Part shown: positions 12,181 to 22,765 of the stretch, piece by piece | Layout: the number at the start of each line of letters is the position of its first letter | Numbering within the stretch: position 1 is the stretch's first letter | Source: Clitopilus passeckerianus | Taxonomy: Eukaryota; Basidiomycota; Agaricomycetes; Agaricales; Entolomataceae | NCBI GenBank assembly: GCA_944990035.1 | Contig: CALYLX010000079.1 | Location: 310,001 to 374,000 of the forward strand | Direction: 5' to 3' | DNA: 64,000 nt | Translations under genes and position numbers: made by a program | The notes under the pieces: model-generated | Told to the model about the DNA's origin: nothing | Database searches by the model: none | Seen by the model: the letters and a program-made list of their open reading frames with translations, nothing else

Positions 12181-13084
12181 TGTAATGGATATTAATCATG
12201 TCTGAGGTGTGCGAGAATGTATCGTATCTAGTCTATTTACAATCGACAGACCAGATTCTCGCCAAAAGGAAACTTTGGCTCTACTGTACAATAAAACCCC
12301 TCACAGCAATAACTGACTAGATGAATGGGGGTGTTCATGTTAGTCATCCAACAGAGAAGCAAAATTGGAACCTACATGGCCATCTGCAGCTGCCACCGTA
12401 TTTACTGCAACTCGGCCAGAACATGAGTGAGCTTTGGCGAGGGAGGGACACTGCATTCTCCGTATCAATTTCTGCGATGTTCTGCGGGTTAGGAAGCGCT
12501 GTTGCGCTGAGACAAGGACCTCGTGAGTGGTTTGTAGCCGGTACAGGCAATTTATGGTGATAGAGGATCTTACACGGTGACGAAAAGAAGGAGAACAGGT
12601 CTGAAGATCATTTCTTAGCTAGTTAGATGCTTGGGGCGCTGTTGTAGTTCCGAACGCGAATAGTACCACCTTAAATATACTTCGCTGTGGCTTACCCCCT
12701 CTCTTCAGAGTGCGTCTGTCGAGTTGATTCGGTACTGTTGAAATTCCGAGCGGGAATTGTAAATGTCCGCTCGAAAATCTGCGTTGGCCTTCCACCCAGT
12801 GAGGCACGAGGCACAGTAAGGTCAAGGTACCCTTTGAATCTGAGGTATTTTTTGAGTGGCGGATATTGAAAGCTGATATATTCAGTAAGCTGTCCCTGTC
12901 CCTGTGCAGAATATACGCTGGTATTAAGATGAGAACCAGACTGGGCTTTTGGGAGCAAGCATGTGACAGTTCCGACATCTCGTTGTATACTAGTAGAAGG
13001 CAAGAAGTTGATGGATCTTCTAAAGTGGGGAACACGAGGGTACGAAATAGAACTAAGTAATATTCGTATAGGGAGATAGATCAA
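12181..13084. other. Unassigned intergenic sequence
   Basis: Only short, non-conserved open frames occur on both strands. I recognise no domain, RNA or repeat signal, apart from general similarity in base composition to the flanking repeat R copies. Confidence 0.4.
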
Positions 13085-13420
13085 ACAATGGTTAGGTACA
13101 GAGAGGTGATCGTGGACGTCTACGAATGGTATTCATGATAGGGATAGGAGAGGCATTAGTCGAGTAACTCCGATGACTAGGTCGATCTGACCCTTGCCAT
13201 AATCCTCCGTTCATCTTCGATTCGCCGGTCGCAAGCCTCCAAAGACGATACCTCATGCTTATTCGTGACGCCGGTATGGGCGAGTGGGAGCGACGGGCAA
13301 AGGAATCCGTTCCTTCTTCAAATCTTCTTGAATCACCAAAGGCCTTGCGTTTCTGCCACTTTTTTACTCTTGCTCGGGACCGTAGGATTCGATATACCCT
13401 ATGTAAATACAATTGTGTTC
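13085..13420. repeat. Short fragment of repeat R
   Basis: The segment around 13,300-13,330 (CAAAGGAATCCGTTC) matches CAAAGGAATCTGTTC at about 6,858 and the equivalent block in copy 1. It is a short, isolated match. Confidence 0.35.
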
Positions 13421-13522
13421 AACCGGTCTCGTCGCTCCACACTGTCAAATTCAAAGCAGTCACTGAACCGAACCGAGCACTACTTAGTCTCTGGTACGAT
13501 AGTACTATTCCTTCTTTGGAGT

Positions 13523-13559
13523 AAACCAATCACAATGTCATTCCTCCCAAAAGTATATA
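13523..13559 (+). promoter_or_regulatory. CCAAT and TATA boxes of the 13.6-kb secreted protein gene
   Basis: AAACCAATCACAA near 13,523 and GTATATAG at 13,553-13,560 lie about 100 and 70 nt ahead of the ATG at 13,630, a spacing typical of a strong fungal core promoter. Confidence 0.5.
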
Positions 13560-13629
13560 GGTCACGACTCGACATTCAAAATTCTCGCCAGAGCCCCAGC
13601 ATTCACTCACTCTAACACTCGCCTCAACA

Positions 13630-14064
13630 ATGGCCCGTCTTTCGGTCCTCGCAGTCGTAATGCTCGCATCTTTGCTTTCGGTAGTATTCCATCCAGTGTC
13701 CGCAGCACCCCAGGATAGAGGGGCAGAGAAGGTACGTAGTTCCATGAGTGACGGTTACAGTGCTCAGGCTAATATACAGTGCCTTGTAACAGACTACAAA
13801 CAACCGTGGCTGGGGTGGCAAAGTTATTACAGATCTTAATCAGAAGAGTCAGAAAGACCAGGGATTTTCCAGCCAAAACAATGACGGTAACGGTGTGGTG
13901 AGGTTTTATCCCACCAAGATGCAATTTTCAAATTAATTTTTGTCGAATAGAGCGCTAGCCAGTTCGATGGTAATAATCAGGGTCTTTACATCGGCACGAA
14001 TGGTGAAAGGGTTGACCCAACGACTAGTCAAGTGGAGATGATCGATAATGCTGATGACAATTGA
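13630..14064 (+). CDS. Small secreted Asn/Gln/Asp-rich protein
   Basis: Three exons (13630-13731, 13844-13897, 13951-14064) join in phase 0 and encode 89 residues. The N-terminus MARLSVLAVVMLASLLSVVF is a clear signal peptide, with likely cleavage after HPVSA. The mature chain is short, polar and free of Cys: KSQKDQGFSSQNNDG, FDGNNQGLYIGTNGER, and an acidic end (MIDNADDN). The first intron's alternative acceptor at 13,832 would break the frame, so 13,843/13,844 is chosen. It lies between repeat R copies, with a good TATA box. I know no family for it. A cell-wall or effector-like role is possible but not shown. Confidence 0.6.
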
Positions 14065-14439
14065 TCACGAAAAACTAATCGAATCTTCAGAATTTTGTAC
14101 TTAGAACTTGTACAGACGACTTTAGTTTGCTATATAAGACTGGATGTACGATCAGAATCAAATGACGGACAGTGACTCCCTTTGCCACGTCCGGGGACCA
14201 AATGAATGAACTATATTTTAGGCCAAGGGCAGGAGTGGTAGGGCGACTGGGCGACGGTATAGATTGAGAGACGGTAAGACAGATATGTGAAAGGCAGCCA
14301 GTAACGGCGTCGAGGAAAAGCAGGTAGGTGAGCTATGATGGAAAGTATGGCGTAATCGTCAGTGGCCATGGTCAGAATTGACCAATCCAGATACGGCCTG
14401 GGTATGCCAGTTCGAGCAAAGAGAAGCGTGGTTTAGGAC
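14065..14439. other. Intergenic, nothing recognised
   Basis: 3' flank of the secreted protein gene. No coding or structural signal is seen. Confidence 0.4.
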
Positions 14440-15365
14440 AGGAGTTCTTCATCTTCTTCTCGCTCGGTGCCTCCCAGCCGCAAACCCGGCCATCCATCGG
14501 CAGCAGGTCTTCTCCCGCCCCCAGCCAGGTATATGGCACCATGCCCCAGCAGTCCTCATGTCAAGACGATGACGTGCGATCCATGAGCCCCAAAAGCTGC
14601 GTCGGTGCCTGGAGATGTTGAGAGGATTCATGTCGATAACGAGCAGAGCAGAACGAGCCATGTTGGAGAGGGATGGCTCCAACAACCTTGCCACCGAACA
14701 TCGTGAGACTTTCCCAGAATCCACGCCGTATACTATACTGCGAAAAGATAATCAGCGTCATTTCATTATAGAACCACCAAGCACCTACACTATGTTTCTT
14801 CACTTCGCTGAAGCTGAATTTGAGGGTGGGCTGGATGCGAACTCCGGCAAAGTGGTCATTTGGAGCTGTTCGTCGTCTTCTTTCCTCCCTAGAAGTTCGA
14901 CTTCTAATCTCTCCCCCGACAAACCATCCGCCTGAGGCATTTGCAGTAAGCAGTTGGCTATGTGAGGCAGCCGAAACTGTCAAGGATAGAAGCGGTAGCA
15001 GAGAGGTCTGAGGAGCCCTGGTAGTAGTGGTGTCTTTAGAGATGTAACGAAGTCGTGCATTGAACATTCAATGTTCATCCATGAGCTCAACAAAGCGCCG
15101 AACTCTTTCAGCTCCGAAGGGGACACAGTCGGTGGGGGAGTGCATTGGTAGGTTCCATGGTCAAGATCTAGCGGATAGAGCGAAGGCGTAAAAGCGCGAA
15201 AACATGTTGGCGAACAAAGAGAGATTCCTTGACTTGCAAGGGTACGAAAAAATGGAAAACGAAGGAGACGGACGATGATGGAAGATGGAAACTAAACAAA
15301 GCCAAACCGCCGAGCAAGGAAATCCCATCGGGCCGGCATCGCCGCATGCTGATCACGAGCAAGCC
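14440..15365. repeat. Dispersed repeat R, copy 4 (partial)
   Basis: The block at 14,570-14,830 (CCTGGAGATGTTGAGAGG..., GATAATCAGCGTCAT..., TTTCTTCACTTCGC) pairs with 2,175-2,770 in copy 1. The end signature AAAGCCAAACCG ... ATCGGGCCGGCATCG lies at 15,299-15,345. No conserved frame is present. Confidence 0.45.
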
Positions 15366-15467
15366 CTAGAGCGCTTAAACCTGAATCTGGCCTGAACGAC
15401 CACGAGGCGGCGTCAGCATCTTAGAGAAAACCAATCACAACCACCTCCTTGTACTCTCCCGACCGTC

Positions 15468-17284
15468 ATGGAAGATGCCTCATGCCCAGAGGGAACCCCT
15501 TCCCACATCTATTCCGATCAATGTCAGTCAGGCCTGCCGCGAATGCTTGAAATTTGAACTTGCTAACCCCCTGTCTCAGTTAACGCTGAAGATGCAGATA
15601 TTACCTACCAATCGTCTGATGGCTCCCGATTTCGTATTCACGCCATCTACCTCAAAGTTCACAGCGAAGGCCTCGCGCCGCCGCAGAAATCAACCCTGGA
15701 CGAGGTAGTCCACCTCTCGGAACCTGCCTTCATACTCGAGATCCTCTTCAGATTTATCTACCCAATCCGTCAACCGATTCTGGACACTATGGATTTCGAG
15801 TTCGTAGCGCAGCTAGCCGAAGCCGCCGAGAAGTATCAGATGTTCCCCGCAATGTATGCGTGCTTTTTGAAAATGCGGTGAGTCGGATTGTGTGTTGAGC
15901 TCGTAACCATAATATTAACTACAATCAGCTCAACACTACCTCAAAATGCCGTCCCGATACTAGCTTACGCTCTCAAACACGACTACGAAGCGCTTGCTAA
16001 CGAAGCCGCCCCATATGTTCTCGATGAATCACCCAAGGAAATTATAGGTACTATTCCGGCCGAGTGCTACGGGACATGGGTGAGCCTTCCTGACACATTC
16101 ACCTTCGTATGTCTTATAAATTGACAACAGCTTGATTACTATGAGAGATGGCGTAATGTGCAACGGAATGCCCTCACGATCCATCTTCCTACGGGGAAAA
16201 CTCCCTACAGAGCGACTGCAACACGCATAGCTGAAAGCCTTGGCATTTTAAGTCATGGTTTTGAGACGCTTTTTGCGCCGAAAATCGGCCTCTGGACGCC
16301 TCATTTCACCAAGTGGAAAGATTCAGTCTTTGAGGATATCTCGAAGGTGCCTCCGTTGATGAACTGCGTCGAGAGACCGACAACTGCACGAAATGACGGA
16401 AACCTACTGGCGCGAATGGAAGGCGATGACGACATTAAAAATGATTTGGTCATCTGTGGGCCCTCCAATGAGAAAGCGCCAAAACTACCTTTCAGTAGCC
16501 GAGTTCTACGCTTGTGTGCTCCAGGATTCGCCGAAGTATTAGGATCTGAAAACAAGATCCACCTTCCAGAAGACACCCCAACCCGACGGCTTCTCTTGAA
16601 GTTCATTTCTCCAGTACCAGTCCCTGATCTCGAAGCTCTCTCATTTGCCAAACTCGATAAGCTAGCAAGAGCAGCAGAAAAGTATCTGGTTTACCAAGCA
16701 ATGGAACTCTGTAGATTTTGCATGAAGTAGGTGATAATCATCTTTTCCTTTACGTCGCCTTGCTGAACATCTAGCAGAAAAGCGCTGCCGAAGGAGACTA
16801 CAACCGTTTTCGGTTATTCGTGTACTTTTGGATACACCGACCTGTCTGATATGGCGGCACCCCTGGCAGTATCTCAGCCATTCCATGAAGTCGTCGCCGC
16901 TCTACCGAGTCATCTATGTCATGCTTGGGTAAGTCCGACCTCCTCCTGGCCATACTTCTGTCTCAGTTGCAACCAACACTTTAGGCCTTGTATTACAAGC
17001 GCTGGCAGGATATCTGTCGATATGCTGCTGATCAGCTTCAAGCAGAAGCACGGCCTATTTACGAGGGGACTTCTAACGGCCACTGCAGCTGTGGACAACG
17101 CTTCGGGGAAGCGCATGTGATTCCCGTTCTGAATCGTCTGATTGACGGGCCCAAAAGCCTTCGACTCAATATACTATTGGCTGACGGTATGCTCTGCGAG
17201 AATGCCGTTGCTGCCTATAACACAGTTCGCGAAGGTATCAAAGAGCGAGTTAGCAATGTACCCTTGTTCAGTACCTTGACGTGA
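15468..17284 (+). CDS. Double-BTB protein D
   Basis: Six exons: 15468-15522, 15580-15877, 15929-16079, 16131-16726, 16778-16928, 16985-17284. They give 516 residues. BTB1 is at about residues 20-118 (YQSSDGSRFRIHAIYLKVHS, FIYPIRQP, AAEKYQMFPAMYACF). BTB2 is in the second half (SRVLRLCAPGFAEVL, FISPVPVPDL, AAEKYLVYQAMELC). The C-terminus carries HCSCGQRFGEAH, the family's CxC...H motif, then LIDGPKSL. All splice sites are canonical and phases match genes E and F. The protein has no signal peptide or membrane segment and is presumably intracellular. It is the most diverged intact member of the array and the first on the plus strand. Its function is unknown; BTB pairs usually act as adaptors. 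Confidence 0.85.
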
Positions 17285-17412
17285 TAAACGATGTTCACTT
17301 TTTCCGGCTGTAGAGATCCTAGTGAATACGCAATTACCTGTCCAATTCGTCGTTACAGGAAGTACTACTGGTGTAAAAACTTGTAATCATATTGTAATAC
17401 CATTAATGACCA

Positions 17413-19527
17413 TTACAAGAGAAAGGTGAAGGTAGTCCAGAGTGGATCTGATTTCTGTGATACTTGCAGGCGTGGTGGAACTCGTAAGGAGCCTGGAACT
17501 GTACCCCACGAAACGTTCATCAATACTTGAATGGTTCGGTCATTCAGTTGCATTTGTGAGTGCAAACGAACACATCTCCAAGCCGTAGCCCCCAACGCGT
17601 CGAATAATTCTTGCACATCTTGAAGCTGGTTGTCGGATGTCCGGTATATGATAATGGTACAGCAAGGACCCTTCTCGTGCTGGCCGACTATCGGTTGACA
17701 TTTCACTTTGCGGGTGAGGGTTCGTAGGGTTATTAAGTTGGCATCAATAAGAAGGTGTTTGAGTTTGGGCATCAGAGCAATGGATTTGTCCACAGGTGAC
17801 TCGATTGAATAATCTTGTTCGTCTTCGGGTGAGTTCGCCGTCCTTCGAGACGAGTTGTGGATCTCGAGAGTTACAAGCGAGGCACTGACGAGGGACAGAA
17901 TGTCGTAGAGCTCGGTCTTGCTGACACCGGAAATATGGGTTAAGATGAGGGTTTCAAGCGAATGAGTTGAAGATGAAAGCAAGAAGTGAAGGTGTTTGGA
18001 TGTAAAGGGCCCATCACGTAGCCTCAAGTATCTGAGCGAGAAGGAAGCCACTCCGGAAGGCTAATTAGAATAAAAGACGATAAACATTTGAAGACGCAAG
18101 ATGCCTGTATAACATACCTCGCAGTCGCTGTCATAAAATAGTCAGAAATGATTCGTGAGTGGGACAGATCAGCTCACTCGAAAAACGTATCAGGCATGGG
18201 CCCATTACGGAGAGATACTTGTACATCCAAGTAAACCAGTTTCTTCCAGTTCTTGCTTGATAGGATCTTCCAAAGGGACGATGATTCAGCGCTCCGGGTC
18301 TCCGGAGTCTTTTGCTTCGCCTCCCCTGGTACAACTAGTCTCTCGACTTCCGCAAGCTTTATGAGCTGTTTGTGGAGGTGATGGTAATTCTCTAGCCTCA
18401 AAGAAAGCTCTTTTACAGACTGTGCGTGCTTGATGATTCTGGAGTAAGCTTCTCGATACATCGGTGGGTGGTTGATGTTGGCCTGGTATATCTGAGTAAG
18501 ATAGACCGACATCGCGGGCCGGCGATCGAGAGCGGTGGCAAGGCCATCAGGATTCGTAATAGGGAACCTTTCTGTGAACGAAGAGTAGAGGTATCGGAGC
18601 AAAAACTTCCACGATTTCCGAACCAGCGCGTAGTTCAGTACGAATCGTTTTCGTAAAATCCCTATAACATGGTGACGCGGCCCTGCATATTTGGAATCCA
18701 GAGATAGCTCGACTATCCGGGCTAGTATACGGTCAGATAATTTATCTGTTAGAGCCAGTGTGGGATTAGAAATGGGAAGAAGGCGGTAGGTGAAATGTCG
18801 AAGGCCAGAAACGGGCCAATCACGACCTTGCCCGGAGTCGACGGTTCCAACAGGGAAGAATGTTTTCAAACTCTGGAGCTTGATGTGAGCACAGGTCAAG
18901 GTACCGGAGGATAGGTCATATGTGCGGTCAAATAGAATATAGACTTGTGATTGAGCATTGGGGGGATCAGAATTGGCAACTCTCAACCAGTAGGCATCGT
19001 CCGGTCGCCGAATTTGACCAAGCCGACTGTGGGCCATCTCCAGCAAGAAGGTGAGACACCCAAGCGTGATTGGATTGCTACGGAATCATAATCCATTACT
19101 AGGCGAATGAACCAACCGAAAGTCTGACACGCACCTACGTTGTTGCCTCGGCAATGAAGGAGGTCGCGGTGGCCAATCCTCGCATATATTCTGGTAGGTG
19201 AGGGGTTCAATATCAAGTTCAAGTCACGGAAAGAGAGGGTGTCCGTACAATAATTTCCTTATCATCATCATCCTTCCGCTGAAAAATCACGATCCTGAGA
19301 TCGGAATACTGGAGGTGTAAGCCACAGTCAAGTAGGACGCTCAGAGTCCCTGCACATTGTCCATTTGGAAGCTTTGAGCTCGGAGAGAAGCTAGGAAGTG
19401 GCTGAGAGACCCAGTAGCTAGCATCAGCCTGAGAGGAGCCCATATGTCGCCAGAGAACTGAATCTGAATCCGTCAGGCTTCCGAGAACGGCGTTGATGTT
19501 TGGTGTTGTCGCCAGATTTCGCCTCAA
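17413..19527 (-). CDS. LRR-like (F-box-family-type) protein, N-terminus uncertain
   Basis: Exons on the minus strand: (about 19527)-19249, 19190-19135, 19077-18178, a 10-nt microexon 18127-18118, and 18060-17413. Joined in frame they give about 630 residues. Motifs such as HFTYRLL, NYHHLHKQLIKLAEVERLVV, NWKKLVYLDV, SFSLRYLRLRD, THSLETLILTHI, ASLVTLEIHN and LMPKLKHLLIDA are irregular leucine-rich repeats of the kind found behind agaricomycete F-boxes. I see no F-box itself: the frame is open back to about 19,550 without a convincing ATG, so an upstream exon is probably missing. The microexon is required to keep the frame between the two large exons. It converges with BTB gene D. Confidence 0.6.
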
Positions 19528-19529
19528 GG

Positions 19530-20085
19530 CGCCAACGACCTGCCCTTATGTCGTTAATAATCATCTTTCCGCTCCGTTGTCCCGACGTCGCTCTGCGATC
19601 CATCATGACATCAAAAAAGATTTCTCTCTGGCAGTGGCAGAGCATTCGGTTTCCATATCACTCACCTGCTGATACGCTGATACTCGTCTACACAGCTAAT
19701 TAATCATTCATCTCCTGTGGCTGGCGTTGGCGCCGATCTCTACCAAAATATGTACCTGAAAAACCAACCAACCTCTGTGCACCTCTACGTCGCTCTGGCT
19801 TATGCTCATCGGGACTCCTGACATATTATTTTGTCTGATGAACTTAACGCGCTCCATGATTATACGAACATGCGGTTCCGAGGTTATTGCATCCAGGTGA
19901 AGATCCTTGTCTGGAATCTGGATATGTCGAAACAGGAGCGACATATATAACTGAAGCGAAAGTGTGATTTCTGGGCACTGAATCGCTGGCCGATCTTACT
20001 CGTATTTCTCTCCAGGAGCTTGACGTTCCATCTCTCTCCCTTCTTTCTTCTTTGTCATACATTTCCGCGCGAGCTCGACCATATC
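19530..20085. other. Intergenic region between divergent genes
   Basis: It lies between the LRR-like gene (minus) and the Cys-rich secreted protein locus (plus). It probably holds both promoters and perhaps the missing first exon of the LRR-like gene. No clear TATA box is seen on either side. Confidence 0.4.
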
Positions 20086-20740
20086 ATGCACATCCGCCTA
20101 TACCTCCTCGCCTTCTTGTCCATTCTCAACTTCGTCACTGCGCTTCCTGCTCAATACTATCTATTCCGGTGATCGAGCTGTAGCATCGGAAGTAAGTCCC
20201 TCGTTCTCCGATCTGCGATATCCGTGACTTACCGACTATACGACTTGGATTAGAATGTTGTGCCGCCCTTGGACCCGCTGGCGTTAGCTGTGCTTCGGCA
20301 GCGGTAGAGAAAGGGAAGAGTGAGTATCCGATCCCATTGAAAGCAATCTCATATTCTAATTCTTGCGTGACAAAATGCAGGCCCTTCAAAAGATGCTAGC
20401 TGCCTCGCATCAGCAGCAAATACCGTAGTGAACATGGTAACTTATCTCCACCATCTATCTTCTGAAGCTCAAAGATGATTGATTCCGTTCATCTGCCTAG
20501 CCACCTTCGTGTCACGCATGCCTCCCCCACTATGGAATAAAGTCGAAAGTCAAAGCTGCTGGTCATGCAGTCGGGAAGGGACCGAAAAAGGTCGCGGGCG
20601 AGGCGAAGCACGATGCGAAGAAGGTAGAGTCGGGGATAAAGCACGTTGCGGGTGGTTTTGTGAAAGGCATGAAGAAGGCGGGATCGAAGGTTAAGGGTGT
20701 CGTTAGTGGCATTGGTAAGAAGTTTGGGAGCTGGTTCTAA
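20086..20740 (+). pseudogene. Cys-rich secreted protein, fungal calcium-binding-like, with in-frame TGA
   Basis: Four exons (20086-20191, 20254-20319, 20381-20436, 20501-20740) form one frame of 155 codons. A signal peptide (MHIRLYLLAFLSILNFVTA) is followed by CSIGKCCAALGPAGVSC, ASCLASAANTVVNM and PPSCHAC. That Cys/Ala helix pattern resembles small secreted proteins annotated as fungal calcium-binding. The last exon adds a Lys/Gly-rich amphipathic tail (KKVAGEAKHDAKKVESGIKH, then GMKKAGSKVKG). Codon 29 is TGA (20170-20172), directly after LPAQYYLFR. All downstream splice phases agree with that same frame, so this is either a fresh nonsense mutation (CGA to TGA would fit) or exon 1 is mis-modelled. 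The family call is tentative. Confidence 0.5.
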
Positions 20741-20886
20741 GTAGTATAAAGTGGATGTAATTTTTAGTACGGGAATTGGGTGGAATTGTACATATAGTGC
20801 GTACACTTAGGGTATATGTCTGGGGGTGATGTTATGCCGACGTCTCGTGCAATCGTGGATTCTCGACCAGGCTACATCCGCATTCG

Positions 20887-21276
20887 TCACGGTGAATCCG
20901 TCATACTCTCGATTTCCCAAACAATCTCCTTCATCCTCCTAAACCCGTCCTCACTCAACACATCTAAATCCCACTCGCCACTCAAAAAATCCATTTGAAA
21001 GACGTCGACATTTTCCGGCTTCCCAACCCACTTCGGCAAAATCCTCAGAGTCTCTCGATCACACCAATAAACCTTCATCCCCGTCCCTAGAAAGCTTATC
21101 CCATACAACCTCTTCAGTGGACACAACTCAAATGTATCACTAATAAACCTCCTCATCGTGTCGTCGGCTTTGAACCGTCCGTACAAGCTGTCCTCCCATG
21201 GATCATCCTGGATGATGACGATCAGCACTGGGCGTGAGCAGACATCATTGACAATGATTTTAGTGGGCCTTTCCAG
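20887..21276 (-). pseudogene. Fragment of an agaricomycete hypothetical protein
   Basis: A single frame on the minus strand reads PVLIVIIQDDPWEDS, LYGISFLGTGMKVYWCD and SGEWDLDVLSEDGFRRM before a stop. The D-x-W-N/D-L/V-D-V/I-L-T/S-x-x-G sequence near the end resembles the C-terminus of a large family of uncharacterised mushroom proteins. No start codon or upstream exons are convincing, so I regard it as a remnant or the last exon of an unrecognised gene. Confidence 0.35.
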
Positions 21277-21279
21277 TCA

Positions 21280-22695
21280 CTTCCAACTTGCAAGTCAACA
21301 ATTCTGGGTCTGCCAATCGACATTTTTTGGGTCCTTTAGTCTTTCTGCGCGTTCTGCTTGCTCGCGAAGATGTAATCTCTCAACTCCCTTGCTGTTGCTG
21401 GCGGCGTCGCCATCGGTTGTCGAAGGAGTTCGACATTTTGTCCAGCTCGCTCCTGGTTGTCCCGCATATGCCGTCGTTCCAGGTCCTTGCCAGCGAGTGC
21501 TGCCATACTACCACCGTCTGTGGCCTCCCGGACACAATCTAATTCCAAGGAAGGCGGTTGGTGTATGGTTGAGGTCAAGAACACCAGGAGTACAGGCAGG
21601 AATGGATAGCCGTCAGGATGTCTGAGAAGGACACGAGCGGGAAGGTCTGCAATGCCTTCCACTCTACAGCAGCACCAGCTACGTCTCGGAGTATGACGTA
21701 TGGATTTCTGCTAAGGTGTTCGCATTATCCTGAGGCCGACCGTCTCTTGCAGAACGTCGCCTGATTCTGAAAACATTCACCAATCTACTCCTAGTCAGCC
21801 GGGATTCTTGTCGTTTCTCTCAGATATACATCCCACCTCGTTGTTGGCACCAATCTGCCCCCCGTCACGATGGAGCGCATGCTTCTGCACACCTCAGGCG
21901 CTTGACCCTTGCCCGACCAAGGCCAGCTGTCGGCGAGCCGTCCAACTTTGCTCCAACGTCCACCTCAAGCTTCAGGCACAAATTCAGCCCGATTCAGAAG
22001 AACGAAGCCATCATGACTCTCGTTACAGGCATATTTCCCCCGAGATCTCGGCTGGCGATTTGCACATACAGTGCAGGAGGAGGTGGCTGGATGGTCGGTG
22101 CTTCAGAAAACGCCAAGGAAGCCATATAGCGGAAGACGAAGACTATCTCTTCTTTCATGTTCCTCTTCATCTGTACCCATCACCAAACGTCTTTTTTGTG
22201 ATTGCCGTGACCGCCAGACCATCTTGTCCTCTCATTTGAACTGCAACCCTCCTCGCTCTCTTCGTCCGTTTTAAGATTCAACTGTCGTCCACGCTTTGTG
22301 CTTGACGTTCCGATGTCATTTCTTGGCGAGATATCAATGGCGGAGCCCTGCATTATCGGCAACTACGTGTATCTCCTCAATGGGCACCTGCGAAGAAGTG
22401 ACCCAGGCGAGATTTAGGCTCAAACCTTGAGGCGGGAACTTGACCTAAGGGAGCGACAGGGAGAACCATTGAACCTAAATTTGTGTTGTAGCGGCTATAC
22501 AGCGCATGTCCTTGATATCCATATAATCAACATTCAATTATCCTGCTCATCTGTAGGTTCGGTACTCAAATTGGAGTGTTTCATTTCTGAGTGATATTCA
22601 GCTACCTCGAAGTGGACGTTTGGTGAAGCGTCCAGTTTTAGCGCCCAATTCTGGATCAAGCGCCTGTTCGGTGGCCCATCATCAAGACACGCCGA
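21280..22695. other. Unassigned 1.4-kb region
   Basis: Open frames are short and change strand. The frame near 21,780-22,130 starts with a phrase like LLLVSRDSCRFSQIY, which vaguely resembles the end of an F-box, but no continuation supports a gene. I make no call. Confidence 0.3.
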
Positions 22696-22698
22696 CAA

Positions 22699-22733
22699 CA
22701 CGAGGCGATCTCAACAGCTTTCACTTCAACCAC
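22699..22733 (+). promoter_or_regulatory. Conserved upstream motif of BTB gene E
   Basis: ACACGAGGCGATCTCAACAG followed by CTTTCACTTC, about 45 nt ahead of the ATG at 22,766. It matches the elements of genes A and C almost base for base. A weaker form (CTCATCAACACACTTTCAC) precedes gene F at about 28,858. Confidence 0.5.
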
Positions 22734-22765
22734 GCCGTGTAATCAATCGATTCAAGCGTCCTTTC

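Noticed and set aside
14561..15067. A 168-codon minus frame in repeat R copy 4
   Set aside because: It spans unrelated repeat blocks and has no conserved counterpart in other copies.
21780..22130. Possible F-box-like start (LLLVSRDSCRFSQIY)
   Set aside because: No acceptable start codon, no downstream leucine-rich sequence and a frame full of Pro/Arg; likely chance.
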